DNA of 64,000 nucleotides from Clavibacter phaseoli (GCF_021922925.1 NZ_CP040786.1:2480001-2544000); one strand, 5' to 3'. Positions 18,252 to 27,065 are shown, counted from the first letter of the stretch. The notes: generated from the sequence alone by a model not told the origin. Program-made: numbers and translations.

Positions 18252-18456
18252 GGATCCTTCCTATCGGCCACCGCCGACATCCCCGCCCGGCGACCCCCGG
18301 ACGCGGGGCCGGGGCCGCATCCCCGTAGCCCGTCTGCGAATCCCCGCACCGCAGCGGGGGCGCTGCCCTTGTGTCCGTGGGTACGCGAGTGGATCGTGGG
18401 CGAAGCGGATGCTCATGGATGAGCCATGCCCACCGCCGAGACCTCCGGAGCGTCAC

Positions 18457-19398
18457 ATGTTCGACAGGAAGTTCATCACCCAGGCCATCGACAGGAGCGC
18501 GCAGTCGCCGCTCGACCGTCGCCGCTTCTTCAGCGCGGCCGGCGTCGCCGGCCTCGGTGTCGGCGCCGCCGCGCTCATCCCCGCGACGGGCGCCCAGGCC
18601 GCCGACGCGCAGGCCGAGGCCGACGCGGGCGCCGTCACCGACGCCGCCGTCCTCAACTTCGCCCTCAACCTCGAGTACCTCGAGGCCGAGTTCTACCTCC
18701 GCGCCGTCACCGGCAACGGACTCGTCCCGAACGACATCTCGGGCGTCGGGACGCCCGGCAACGTCAAGGGCGGCCGCGCGGTCCAGTTCAAGGACTACGC
18801 GATCCGCCAGTACGCGTACGAGATCGCCCAGGACGAGAAGGCGCACGTCAAGTTCCTCCGCGCCGCGCTCGGATCGGCGAAGGTCGCGCGTCCCGCGATC
18901 GACCTCGACGCGGCCTTCACGGCGGCGGCCACGGCGGCCGGCCTGATCCAGCCCGGCGGCACGTTCGACGCGTTCGCCAACCAGGAGAACTTCCTGCTGG
19001 CCGCGTTCATCTTCGAGGACGTGGGAGTCACGGCGTACAAGGGCGCCGCGCCCCTCATCACCAACAAGACGTACCTCGAGGCGGCCGCCGGCATCCTCGC
19101 GGTCGAGGCGTACCACGCGGGCATCATCCGCACGAACCTGTTCGCCCGCGGCCTCGCCGAGCCCGCCAACGCGATCTCGAACGCGCGCGACTCGCTCGAC
19201 GGCCCCACGGACCTCGACCAGGGCGTCACGGTCTCCGGCGGCGCGAACCTCGTGCCCACGGACGCCAACGCCATCGCCTTCAGCCGCACGCCCGGCCAGG
19301 TCCTCAACATCGTGTACCTGAACAACAAGGCCGTCACCAGCGGCGGCTTCTACCCGAACGGCGTCAACGGATCGGTGAACACCAGCGCCGCCAACTAG
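18457..19398 (+). CDS. Tat-exported ferritin-like domain protein
   Basis: This 313-residue protein has a twin-arginine signal ([20 protein letters not shown], about 22-41) ending near TGAQA-ADA, then a ferritin-like domain: [18 protein letters not shown] (Glu-rich helix 1), [16 protein letters not shown] (an E-X2-H pair), and later [15 protein letters not shown] and [14 protein letters not shown] (a second E-X2-H). The four-helix di-iron pattern suggests iron storage or oxidative protection in the envelope. Tat export would allow folding with metal inside the cell first. Actinobacterial homologues are described simply as ferritin-like proteins. GGAG lies 8 bp before the ATG. It is monocistronic with its own terminator. 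Confidence 0.9.
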   Translation: MFDRKFITQAIDRSAQSPLDRRRFFSAAGVAGLGVGAAALIPATGAQAADAQAEADAGAVTDAAVLNFALNLEYLEAEFYLRAVTGNGLVPNDISGVGTPGNVKGGRAVQFKDYAIRQYAYEIAQDEKAHVKFLRAALGSAKVARPAIDLDAAFTAAATAAGLIQPGGTFDAFANQENFLLAAFIFEDVGVTAYKGAAPLITNKTYLEAAAGILAVEAYHAGIIRTNLFARGLAEPANAISNARDSLDGPTDLDQGVTVSGGANLVPTDANAIAFSRTPGQVLNIVYLNNKAVTSGGFYPNGVNGSVNTSAAN

Positions 19399-19407
19399 CG
19401 GCACCGT

Positions 19408-19442
19408 GCGGGCCGGGACGCCGAGCAGGTGTCCCGGCCCGC
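19408..19442 (+). terminator. Terminator of the ferritin-like gene
   Basis: A perfect 12-bp stem (GCGGGCCGGGAC and its complement) with an 11-nt loop begins 9 bp after the stop codon. Confidence 0.8.
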
Positions 19443-19561
19443 CGTCCGGCGGCGTCGCGGCCGCACGGACGCGATGGGCGCCCGAGCGTGACGAAACCGC
19501 CGCCGGGAACGTCCACTCCATGACACGCGATCGGATCCCGGTCGCGCAGGACGGAGGATCC

Positions 19562-20743
19562 ATGAGCACCGCTTCCGCGCCCGACGGGCGCCACCGCGAG
19601 TCGTCTCCCCTGCACGCGCTCCCCGCGCTCGACCCCGAGCGGGCCGGCGGCGTCGGCCTGTCGGGTACCACCCGCTCGGCGCCTGCCGCCCGACCGCACG
19701 ACGCCGACGCGACCGTCGACACCATCGCGCCCCACGAGGGCGGCGCGCGGCCGGACGAGCGGGACGCGGATCTCGCGGACTGGGCCGCGGAGTCCCCGAC
19801 CCCCGCGCTCCGCCGCGGCCACATGGCCGGCACCGACCTCGACGAGGCCGTCGCGCGCTACACCGCCCTCTACCCGGGCACCGACTTCCGCGCCGAGAGG
19901 GGGCCGGGCGACTTCGCGTACCGGTACTCGTTCGTCGGCGACGAGAACGTGACGCTCCGCTCCTCGGTCTTCCCCGCCGAGCACTGGGGCCGGCTGCCCG
20001 TGCTGCCCGACTACGTCGTCGCCTGGTGGCGCGAGGGATCCGGCGCGGTCGACATCGGCTCGCACGAGGTGCGCTCGAGCGGCACCCGCCCCTTCCTCCT
20101 GCCCTCCGGCCGGTCCTTCAGCTTCCGCTCCGGGCCCGCCGTGCAGAACCTCGTGCACATCGACGCGACCTTCCTCGAGGAGACCGCCGCGGAGCTGCAC
20201 GAGGGCCGCTCGCGCCCCCTCGTCTTCGACCACGCGCGCGCGCCGTCGGCCGAGCAGACCTCCGCGTGGCGGCACGCCGTCGGCGAGGCGAGCCCCGTGC
20301 TGCAGGACGCCGCGTCGAGCCCGCTGCTGCGGATGCAGGCCGGCCTCCTGGTCGCCCGCGCCACGCTCCAGCTGTTCCCGTGGCACGACGTGCCGTTCAG
20401 CGCGGAGATGCGGGCGCCGCGCATGAGCGCCGTCCGGGCCGCCATCGAGTACCTGCACCACCACGCCGACCGACCCATCACGCCGGCCGACGCGGCCCGG
20501 GCAGCGGGGATCAGCACGCGCGTGCTCCAGCTCGCCGTGCGGCGCCACGAGGACACGACCCCGAGCGCGCTGCTCCGAGGGATCCGGCTCGACCGCGTGC
20601 GCGCCGAGCTGCGCGACGCGTCGCCCACCACGACCACCGTCCGGGCGGTCGCCGAGCAGTGGGGCTTCGGCCACCTCGGCCGGTTCGCCGCCTCCTACGC
20701 GGAGCGCTTCGGCGAGCTGCCGAGCGCGACGCTCCGCGGCTGA
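19562..20743 (+). CDS. AraC-family transcriptional regulator (paralogue of the one at 60.0-61.1 kb)
   Basis: This 393-residue protein has a C-terminal AraC/XylS double HTH (about 290-393: YLHHHADRPITPADAARAAG, then WGFGHLGRFAASYAERFGE) and an upstream cupin-like sensor domain with FAYRYSFVGDENVTLRSS and RPFLLPSGRSFSFRSG. It closely resembles the regulator at the right side of the window across both domains. The first ~95 residues are Pro/Ala/Asp-rich, low in complexity and probably disordered. The ATG follows a clear GGAGGATCC ribosome site. The target is unknown; it sits alone between the ferritin-like gene and the Asp23 operon. Confidence 0.88.
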   Translation: MSTASAPDGRHRESSPLHALPALDPERAGGVGLSGTTRSAPAARPHDADATVDTIAPHEGGARPDERDADLADWAAESPTPALRRGHMAGTDLDEAVARYTALYPGTDFRAERGPGDFAYRYSFVGDENVTLRSSVFPAEHWGRLPVLPDYVVAWWREGSGAVDIGSHEVRSSGTRPFLLPSGRSFSFRSGPAVQNLVHIDATFLEETAAELHEGRSRPLVFDHARAPSAEQTSAWRHAVGEASPVLQDAASSPLLRMQAGLLVARATLQLFPWHDVPFSAEMRAPRMSAVRAAIEYLHHHADRPITPADAARAAGISTRVLQLAVRRHEDTTPSALLRGIRLDRVRAELRDASPTTTTVRAVAEQWGFGHLGRFAASYAERFGELPSATLRG

Positions 20744-20948
20744 CGGGCGTCGGGCGCTATCCGCTCCCGCCCCCGGCCGTGTCCGGCAGGCGAAGCGGCG
20801 TCCACCTTCCCTGGGAGTCGCCTGAACCGCGTGCCGAACCACCCGGTCCATGCGTCTGAATGACGAGGCGGCATCGCGAGGCACCCTCCGATCCGCGCCA
20901 CGCAGCTGCACCACCATCACCGTCCGACCACCACGAGAGAGAGACACC

Positions 20949-21386
20949 ATGTCGAGCATCACCCCCACGTCCGCGTCCACCGGAGTCACCGGCACCGGCA
21001 CCACCGGCGGCAAGAACACCATCGCCGACGGCGTGATCGAGAAGGTCGCGGGCATCGCGGCCCGCCAGGTGGCCGGCGTCCACGACCTCGGCAACGGCGC
21101 GGCCCGTGCCGTCGGCGCGATCCGCAACGTCATCGGCCAGCAGGACCGCGGCCAGGGCATCTCCGTCGAGGTCGGCGAGACCCAGGTCGCCGTCGACGTC
21201 ACGCTCATCGCCGAGTACCCGGTCGACCTGCAGCAGGTCGCCGACGACGTGCGCTCCGCCATCACCGACGCCATCGACCAGGTCGTCGGGATGGAGGTCA
21301 CCGAGGTCAACGTCACGATCACCGACGTGAACCTCCCGTCCGACAAGTCGTCCGACGACGACGCGGCCGAGAAGCGCGTCCAGTGA
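20949..21386 (+). CDS. Asp23/Gls24 family envelope stress response protein
   Basis: This 145-residue protein of the Asp23 (DUF322) family has the core IADGVIEKVAGIAARQVAGVHDL (about 24-46) and later VAVDVTLIAEYPVDLQQVADDVRSAI with a final VTEVNVTITDVNLP strand. In Firmicutes, Asp23 is a membrane-tethered cytoplasmic coat protein of cell-wall stress responses; the actinobacterial role is uncharacterised. The ATG has AGAGAGAGA upstream. It starts a five-gene operon in which every junction overlaps by 4 bp, and a second Asp23-like module lies two genes downstream. Confidence 0.9.
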   Translation: MSSITPTSASTGVTGTGTTGGKNTIADGVIEKVAGIAARQVAGVHDLGNGAARAVGAIRNVIGQQDRGQGISVEVGETQVAVDVTLIAEYPVDLQQVADDVRSAITDAIDQVVGMEVTEVNVTITDVNLPSDKSSDDDAAEKRVQ

Positions 21387-21571
21387 CCCCCACCGTCACG
21401 GGCCTCCTCGTCGGGGCGGTCCTCGCGCTCTCCGGACTCACCTTCGGCTTCGGCGGCTTCCTCCTCGTCCTGATCTTCATGGCCGTCGGCTTCGGCGTCG
21501 GACGCGTCCTCGAGGGCAAGCTGGACGTCCGCGGCCTCGCCGACGCCCTCCGCGGGCGCCGGTCGTCGTGA
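21383..21571 (+). CDS. Small two-helix membrane protein (DUF2273-like)
   Basis: This is a 62-residue protein with a hydrophobic N-terminal two-thirds (VTGLLVGAVLALSGLTFGFG then GFLLVLIFMAVGFGVGRVLEG) and a basic C-terminal tail. The short hydrophobic pair followed by GRxLEGKLD matches small proteins (DUF2273 type) found beside Asp23 genes, which may anchor Asp23 proteins to the membrane. The GTG start overlaps the preceding stop (GTGA). Confidence 0.8.
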   Translation: MTPTVTGLLVGAVLALSGLTFGFGGFLLVLIFMAVGFGVGRVLEGKLDVRGLADALRGRRSS

Positions 21572-21942
21572 GCTCCGCGATCGCGGCCCCCGGGACGCCC
21601 GGCACCGCGTCGCAGGCGACCCGCGGCCGCACCACGATCACGTCGCGCGCCGTGCGCCGCGTGGTCTCCGCCGTCACCGCGGACGCCCTCGAGGTGCCCG
21701 CGTCGGACGTCAGCGTCACGCTGACGGACGCCGGCGGCAAGCTCACCGTCGAGGCGCGCACCCCCATCCGCGTCCCCGCCCTCTCGGACCGCCCGGTCCG
21801 CGAGGGGTCGCTGGTGGAGCGCCTCACGCAGGCGCAGACCCAGGTCCGCGAGCGCGTGCTCGGCCTCACGGGATCCACCGTGGGCCGGGTCGACCTCCGG
21901 ATCACGGGCGCCCGCATCCAGGAACGCAGGAGGGTCTCATGA
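21568..21942 (+). CDS. Asp23/Gls24-like protein, second copy
   Basis: This 124-residue protein looks like a shortened Asp23-family module: TITSRAVRRVVSAVTADAL corresponds to the IA-X3-V opening, followed by VSVTLTDAGGKLTVEARTPI and a C-terminal GRVDLRITGARI strand. It probably partners with or regulates the full-length protein at the head of the operon. The GTG start overlaps the upstream stop, and its stop overlaps the next ATG. Family assignment rests on pattern and context and is less certain than for the first copy. Confidence 0.7.
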   Translation: MSSAIAAPGTPGTASQATRGRTTITSRAVRRVVSAVTADALEVPASDVSVTLTDAGGKLTVEARTPIRVPALSDRPVREGSLVERLTQAQTQVRERVLGLTGSTVGRVDLRITGARIQERRRVS

Positions 21943-22517
21943 GCACCGACAGCACCTACCGCCGCCTCGTGCGGCGGGAGACGCACTCGTCGCGCGCCGG
22001 CATCGCCATCACGCTCGCCGTGCTGCTGATCCTCGTGCTCGCCTGGCTCGGCACCGAGTCGGTCCTCGCGGCCGTGGGCACCGCGCCGCTGCTCCTCGCG
22101 CCCGCCGACCTCGCGTCGGCGACGCTCGACGCCGCGTCGGCCCCGGCCGGGGCGCTCATCGCCATCGGCGTCGTGGTCGCGATCGTCGGCATCATCCTGG
22201 TGATCGTGGGCATCAAGCCCGGCAGCCGCGGCCGCCGCGGCGGCAGCGTGGGACGCACCGCGGCCGTCGTCGACGACCGCGTCATCGCCCGCTCCATCGC
22301 CCTCACCGCCAGCTACGCGGGCGAGGTGTCGCCCGACCAGGTCGACGTCTCCGTCTCCAAGCGCCAGGTGCTCGTCCGGCTCACCCCCTCCACGGGATAC
22401 ACGCCGGACAAGGCCACCATCGAGCAGGCCGTCCGGGCCGAGCTCGACGGCTACGACTACACGCCGAAGCTCACCGCCAAGGTGACGCTCGCGAAGGACG
22501 GGAAGGTGGGCTCATGA
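21939..22517 (+). CDS. Membrane protein of the Asp23 operon (DUF6286-like)
   Basis: This 192-residue protein has two transmembrane segments (about 21-43 and 70-92) around a short extracytoplasmic loop, a basic stretch GSRGRRGGSVGR, and a C-terminal soluble domain (about 105-190) with VDVSVSKRQVLVRLTPSTGY. That alternating beta pattern recalls the Asp23/AmaP soluble domain. It is likely an anchor or scaffold for the envelope stress complex. The ATGA overlap ties its translation to its neighbours. Confidence 0.75.
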   Translation: MSTDSTYRRLVRRETHSSRAGIAITLAVLLILVLAWLGTESVLAAVGTAPLLLAPADLASATLDAASAPAGALIAIGVVVAIVGIILVIVGIKPGSRGRRGGSVGRTAAVVDDRVIARSIALTASYAGEVSPDQVDVSVSKRQVLVRLTPSTGYTPDKATIEQAVRAELDGYDYTPKLTAKVTLAKDGKVGS

Positions 22518-23119
22518 CCAGCACGAACAGGGCGCTGAACCGCCTCCTCGTCATCGTCGTCGGGCTCGTCCTGATCGCCGCGGGCGTCGCGCTCGGCGCA
22601 GGCAGCCTCCTGCCCGACGTGCAGTCCTCGGTCTCCGGCGCGGCGTCCGACGCGAAGCAGCCGGTCGGGGACGCGCTCTCCGGCGGGCAGCCGTGGATCC
22701 TCTGGGTCGTCGCCCTCGTGGCGCTCGTGCTCATCGTGGTCCTCGCCTGGTTCGCGCTCCGCCAGGGGCACGGCCGCACGGGGACGCTCGTGCGCCTCGA
22801 GGGCGGTCGCGACGCCTCCACCCCCACGGGCGGATCCGTCGTCATCGACGCGAAGGTCGCCGAGCAGCTCCTCGGGGACGCGCTGCGGGACGACTCCGCG
22901 ATCGTGTCCGTCGACGTCACGGCGTTCGAGGTGGCGCACGCCACCACGCTGCGGGTCACCGCGGTCGCCCGTCGCGGCGTCTCGCCCGTCGCGGTCCGCC
23001 GCACGATCGACGAGGCCGTGGGACGGCTCGACGCCGTGCTCGGCACCGAGGTGCCGGTCGTCATCCAGATCACCGGCGGCCTCCGCTCCAGCATGACGAG
23101 CGAGACCCGCCTGGCCTGA
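22514..23119 (+). CDS. Alkaline-shock membrane anchor-like protein (AmaP-like)
   Basis: This 201-residue protein has two transmembrane helices (about 11-32 and 61-82) and a C-terminal domain (about 95-195) with VVIDAKVAEQLLGDALRDDSAIVSVDVTAF-type strands. That layout matches AmaP, the membrane anchor of Asp23. It is the last gene of the overlapping operon and is followed by a terminator hairpin. No catalytic residues are visible. AmaP assignment rests on topology and neighbourhood. Confidence 0.75.
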   Translation: MTSTNRALNRLLVIVVGLVLIAAGVALGAGSLLPDVQSSVSGAASDAKQPVGDALSGGQPWILWVVALVALVLIVVLAWFALRQGHGRTGTLVRLEGGRDASTPTGGSVVIDAKVAEQLLGDALRDDSAIVSVDVTAFEVAHATTLRVTAVARRGVSPVAVRRTIDEAVGRLDAVLGTEVPVVIQITGGLRSSMTSETRLA

Positions 23120-23129
23120 TCCACCCCGC

Positions 23130-23171
23130 GACCGCCCCGGTCCGGATCCTGGAGATCCGGCCGGGGCGGTC
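23130..23171 (+). terminator. Terminator of the Asp23 operon
   Basis: The stem is 11 bp plus 7 bp separated by a single bulged T, with a CTGGA loop, starting 11 bp after the operon's last stop. Confidence 0.8.
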
Positions 23172-23209
23172 GTCTGCCCGCCCCCACCGCACGAGAGAAG
23201 AGACGCACC

Positions 23210-23671
23210 ATGACCGACGACGACAGCTCCTCCCGCGGCGGCTGGCTGGGCGGATCCTTCGCCCAGAAGGCCATCGACCCCCTGCTCCGCGCGGTGCGCG
23301 CCGAGATCGACTCGGCCAAGCGCGAGATCGGCGAGCGCGCACGATCCGCCCGCTCGGGCGCCATCATGCTCGGCGCGGGCGTCGCGCTCGCGCTCGTCTC
23401 GCTGGGGCTCCTCGCCGCGGTGATCGTGGCGCTCCTGCTGCTCGCGCTGCCGCTCTGGGCGGCGACGCTCATCACGCTGGCGCTGTTCGGGATCGCGACC
23501 GCGGTCGTCGTGCGGGTCGGGCTCGCGCGGCTCTCCCGCGGGGTCCCGCCCGTGCCGTCCGACACGCTGCACCACGCGCGCGACCGCATGCGCCCGGGCG
23601 ACCGGGGCGCGGGCGACGGCGGATCCGACGGGTCGACAGGGCCCGCGGGATCCGCGCCCGTCGCCGGCTGA
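23210..23671 (+). CDS. Phage-holin-family membrane protein (Holin-X like)
   Basis: This 153-residue protein has an amphipathic N-terminus rich in Lys/Arg/Glu (AVRAEIDSAKREIGERARSAR), two adjacent hydrophobic helices (about 49-73 and 78-104) and a Gly/Asp-rich tail. The arrangement matches the Actinobacterial Holin-X/phage_holin_3_6 family. These are chromosomal membrane proteins of unproven function often next to envelope genes, and the name does not imply a prophage. AGAGAAGAGA precedes the ATG. Confidence 0.8.
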   Translation: MTDDDSSSRGGWLGGSFAQKAIDPLLRAVRAEIDSAKREIGERARSARSGAIMLGAGVALALVSLGLLAAVIVALLLLALPLWAATLITLALFGIATAVVVRVGLARLSRGVPPVPSDTLHHARDRMRPGDRGAGDGGSDGSTGPAGSAPVAG

Positions 23672-23715
23672 CGCGCGCCGCCCGGCTCCCCCTGACGCGC
23701 GCCGCCCGGCTCCCC
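23668..23715. repeat. Perfect 24-bp tandem duplication
   Basis: Two adjacent identical 24-bp units, each starting CTGACGCGCG and ending GGCTCCCC, overlap the holin-like gene's stop codon, so the stop context is duplicated. The units are rich in GC and may fold weakly. This looks like a recent slippage duplication. Confidence 0.9.
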
Positions 23716-23894
23716 TGTGGACGCCGGGCGCCGTCGCGCGCATGCCTCGCGTACGGTGACCGTTCACGCCCGCCCGGCCCGGCGGCACGACGCGTCGCCA
23801 TCAGGCCGGAGGACAACCGCAGACCGCCGTCCCCCGACGACCGTGCCGCCCTGCGGACCGGAGCGCTCGGCGGACCGGCATGGGAGGCACACCG

Positions 23895-25139
23895 ATGAAC
23901 CTGTCCCGACGCCCCGTCCTGTCCCGACGCTCCGTCCTGGGCGGCGCCCTCGCCGCCGTCCCCGTCGCCCTCGTCGCCGCGGGTCCCGCGCACGCCGACG
24001 AGGCCGCCACCGCCGCGTCCCCCGCACCCCAGGTCCCGCTCGCGTCGAACGGCCGCCCGGTCGTCCGCGACATCCAGGTCCAGCTGGCCGCGCGCTACGG
24101 CGCCCGGGCCGGCTTCCCCGCCGTCACCACCGACGGCGTCTGGACCGGCGACGCGCACAGGGCCCTCATCCACGCGCTCCAGCTCGAGACGGGCATCGAC
24201 GAGGCCACCGCCAACGGCGTGTTCGGGCCGCTCACCCGCACGACGCTCCAGCAGCAGTCGACGCTCGCCGTGGGATCCGCCGACACCACCGGCTACCTCG
24301 TGCACCTCCTCCAGGCGTCCCTCGTCGTCATGAGCACGTGGGACGGGCCCGTCGACGGCGCCTTCTCCGCCGAGCAGGGCGTGCGCCTCGCGCAGTTCCA
24401 GCGCGCGGTCGGGCTCCCCGAGACCGGCCGCGGCGACTACCGCACCTGGGCCGCGCTGCTCGCCAGCGATGGCGACCCGACACGTCCGGGCACCGCGGCC
24501 GACGGGATCACCGTCATCACCGCCGAGCGCGCGAAGACCCTGAAGGACGCCGGGTACGCGATCGTCGGCCGGTACCTCACCGACTCCGACATCCCGGACC
24601 CGCTGGCGAAGCGCATCCAGGAGGGCGAGCTCGACGCGATCTTCGCGGGCGGCCTCAAGGTCGTGCCGATCTTCCAGGAGGGCGGCACCGACACCACGTA
24701 CTTCTCGTACGACCTCGGCGTGCGCGCCGCCGGCCGCGCCGACGACGCCGCCCGCCGCCTCGGCTTCCTGCCGGGCACCACCGTGTACTACGCGGTCGAC
24801 TTCGACGCCACGCGCGACGAGGTCGAGACGTACCTCGAGCCGTACTTCCGCGGGATCCACGCGGAGCTCCGCCGCCGCGGCAGCGCCTACCGCGTCGGCG
24901 TCTACGCCGGCCGCCGCATCTGCGCGACCCTCGCCGCGGCGCACCTCACCGAGCTGAGCTACGTGGCCGACATGTCCACCGGCTGGGGCGCGAACCTCGG
25001 CGTCCGCATCCCCGAGAACTGGGCGTTCGACCAGATCCTCGAGCACACGATCGGCACGGGCGACCAGGCGTTCGACATCGACACGGTCGTCGTCTCCGGT
25101 CGCGACGCGGGACAGAGCCGGGTCGAGCCGCGCGGCTGA
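23895..25139 (+). CDS. Secreted peptidoglycan-binding protein with DUF1906 glycoside-hydrolase-like domain
   Basis: This 414-residue protein has a Tat-like signal (SRRSVLGGALAAVPVALVAA) with cleavage near AHA-DEA, and two peptidoglycan-binding-like repeats (about 60-115 and 130-185; the second contains DGAFSAEQGVRLAQFQRAVG). A C-terminal DUF1906/Rv2525c-like TIM-barrel domain from about 205 shows YAIVGRYLTDSD and YYAVDFDATRDEVETYLEPY. Such proteins act at the cell wall, and the barrel is related to GH25 lysozymes. GGGAGG places the start at this ATG; another in-frame ATG 15 bp upstream lacks a ribosome site. It fits the surrounding envelope gene set. Confidence 0.88.
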   Translation: MNLSRRPVLSRRSVLGGALAAVPVALVAAGPAHADEAATAASPAPQVPLASNGRPVVRDIQVQLAARYGARAGFPAVTTDGVWTGDAHRALIHALQLETGIDEATANGVFGPLTRTTLQQQSTLAVGSADTTGYLVHLLQASLVVMSTWDGPVDGAFSAEQGVRLAQFQRAVGLPETGRGDYRTWAALLASDGDPTRPGTAADGITVITAERAKTLKDAGYAIVGRYLTDSDIPDPLAKRIQEGELDAIFAGGLKVVPIFQEGGTDTTYFSYDLGVRAAGRADDAARRLGFLPGTTVYYAVDFDATRDEVETYLEPYFRGIHAELRRRGSAYRVGVYAGRRICATLAAAHLTELSYVADMSTGWGANLGVRIPENWAFDQILEHTIGTGDQAFDIDTVVVSGRDAGQSRVEPRG

Positions 25140-25165
25140 TCGCACCCCGGAACGACGCGACCCAG

Positions 25166-25213
25166 GGGGCCGCCCGGACGATTCCCCCTCCTGGGGGACG
25201 CCCGGGCGGCCCC
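25166..25213 (+). terminator. Terminator with nested hairpin
   Basis: The outer 12-bp stem GGGGCCGCCCGG encloses a second 6-bp stem TCCCCC/GGGGGA with a TCCT loop. Confidence 0.8.
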
Positions 25214-25232
25214 GTTCCTGTCGGATGGGGGC

Positions 25233-26651
25233 ATGGCCCCGTCATCGCACCGACCGACCCGTCCATCCCGTCCCGCCCGCGCCGCGACCGCCCTCGCGAT
25301 CGCCGCCGTGACCGCGCTCCTGGCCGCGTGCTCGGCGTCGCCCGCGGATCCCGCCGCGTCCGCGCCCGCCGTCGAGCCGGTGGTGCTGCCGGGATCGCCC
25401 GTCGGCCAGCAGGCGCAGTGGCTGCTCGACACGGTGAACGCCGAGGACGCCGTCCCCGTGCAGGAGACCGGCGAGCGCCTGGCGCAGGTGATGCTCGACG
25501 CGGCGTCGGCCGAGGACATCGCGGGCGTGCTCGAGCAGGTGCGCGCCGGCCGCCCGTGGACCGCGACCGCGCACGAGGAGCAGGGCCCGCAGGCGGTGAC
25601 GACCATCACCAGCGCCGAGGCCGGCGCCTTCGACATGCAGGTCGCGATCGACGACGCGGGGCTCATCACGGGCCTGTTCTTCGGGGAGCCGGAGGGCGAC
25701 CGAGAGCCCGCGACCAGCTGGGCCGAGCTCGAGGAGCAGGCCGCGGCGCTCGGCGGCGACGTGTCGCTCACGGTCACGCGCGTCGCGGACGGGGAGCTCG
25801 GAGAGCGGATCCTCGAGGTGCTGCCCGACGGCGTGCGGTCGACGGACGCGCGGCCCATCGGATCCATCGTGAAGCTCTACGTGCTCGGCGCGCTCGTGCA
25901 GGCGGTCGAGGAGGGCCGCGTCGGCTGGGACGACCCGCTCACCGTCACCGACGACGTGCGAAGCCTCCCCTCCGGCGAGCTGCAGGACGCCCCGACCGGC
26001 ACCGTCGTCAGCGTCCGCGACGCCGCCGAGAAGATGATCGCGATCAGCGACAACACGGCCACCGACATGGTGATCCAGGCGGTCGGGCGGGAGCGCGTGG
26101 AGGCGGCGCTCGCGGACCTCGGCCACTCGGATCCGCCGCGCAACGTGCCGCTCATGACCACGCGCGACCTGTTCCGCGTCGGGTGGCAGGACGACGGCGC
26201 GCTCCGCGACGCGTGGGCCGACGGCGACGCGGCCGAGCGGCGGGCGCTCCTCGACGGGCTGCCGGGCGGGACCATCGACGTCCCCGTCAGCGCGGTCACG
26301 GACGTCGTGTGGACCGACGGCGCCGACTGGTTCGCGACCCCCGACGACATCGCCCGCGCCCACGCGCGCCTCGCCGAGCTGGCGGCGACCCCCGCCGGGG
26401 AGCCCGTGCGGGGGATCCTCGCGGCGAACCCGGGCCTGCCCGATCCGGGACGCTTCGACCATGTGGCGTTCAAGGGCGGCAGCTCGGTCGGCACGCTCGC
26501 GCTCTCCTACCTCGTCGAGGACGGCGACGACGCGTGGACGGTGGTCGTGCAGGCGGCCGCGCGCGAGACGGCCGACCTCGAGCGGCAGTCGGCCTACACG
26601 GGGCTCGCCGCGGACGCCGCGTCGCTGCTGGCGGACGGCGCCCGTGGTTGA
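25233..26651 (+). CDS. Serine beta-lactamase-like / LpqF-type lipoprotein
   Basis: This 472-residue lipoprotein has a signal with lipobox LAAC (Cys33). An N-terminal Cpe/LpqF-like domain (about 55-160) precedes a class-A-type penicillin-recognising domain. The motifs are SIVK (Ser211, Lys214), SDN (272-274) and KGG (414-416) in place of KTG. The family includes mycobacterial LpqF and clavulanate-cluster Cpe-like proteins. Some are esterases or peptidases rather than true beta-lactamases, so drug resistance should not be assumed. It is anchored on the outer face of the membrane and lies between wall-related genes. Confidence 0.85.
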   Translation: MAPSSHRPTRPSRPARAATALAIAAVTALLAACSASPADPAASAPAVEPVVLPGSPVGQQAQWLLDTVNAEDAVPVQETGERLAQVMLDAASAEDIAGVLEQVRAGRPWTATAHEEQGPQAVTTITSAEAGAFDMQVAIDDAGLITGLFFGEPEGDREPATSWAELEEQAAALGGDVSLTVTRVADGELGERILEVLPDGVRSTDARPIGSIVKLYVLGALVQAVEEGRVGWDDPLTVTDDVRSLPSGELQDAPTGTVVSVRDAAEKMIAISDNTATDMVIQAVGRERVEAALADLGHSDPPRNVPLMTTRDLFRVGWQDDGALRDAWADGDAAERRALLDGLPGGTIDVPVSAVTDVVWTDGADWFATPDDIARAHARLAELAATPAGEPVRGILAANPGLPDPGRFDHVAFKGGSSVGTLALSYLVEDGDDAWTVVVQAAARETADLERQSAYTGLAADAASLLADGARG

Positions 26652-26687
26652 CTCCGGGTGCGGCGGGGGCCGCGCGAGGGGAGCACG

Positions 26688-27065
26688 ATGACGAGCGCTG
26701 ACGCATCCGCCACGGGCGACGGAGAGCCGGAGCAGGGGACGGTCGCCGCCGAGGTCCTCGAGGCGGTGCTGGAACCCGGGCCGCGACGGCCGGTGCGGCG
26801 CGCGGTCCGGGCGATCGGCGCCGTCGCGATGGCGGCCGTCGGGGCGGACGCGGTGGAGCTCGGGCGGGAGGCGCAGCTCGTGGTCCGGCGGATCGACACC
26901 GGCCGCGAGGTCCTGCGCACCGACGCCGGCCACCTCGCCGACGCCGACCAGCTCCTCCAGCGCGTGCGCCTCGACCTCGAGACCCGGAGCGTCCGCGCGT
27001 TCGTCGCCGAGTGGCGGCTGACGGATGCGGGGCCCGGCACGAGCGCGGGAGCGGCCGGTGCGTGA
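26688..27065 (+). CDS. Hypothetical protein coupled to the DUF2207 gene
   Basis: This 125-residue protein has an acidic N-terminus, a short Ala-rich hydrophobic stretch (RAIGAVAMAAVGADAV, about 50-65) and a C-terminal Arg/Asp/Leu helix-rich part. No family is recognised. The ATG has GAGGGGAG upstream, codon use is normal for this genome, and the end overlaps the start of the DUF2207 gene by 8 bp, which supports it as real and co-translated. Confidence 0.6.
   Translation: MTSADASATGDGEPEQGTVAAEVLEAVLEPGPRRPVRRAVRAIGAVAMAAVGADAVELGREAQLVVRRIDTGREVLRTDAGHLADADQLLQRVRLDLETRSVRAFVAEWRLTDAGPGTSAGAAGA

Noticed and set aside
23210..23671. Possible prophage because of the holin-like gene
   Set aside because: No other phage gene is nearby, and this family is chromosomal and common in actinobacteria.
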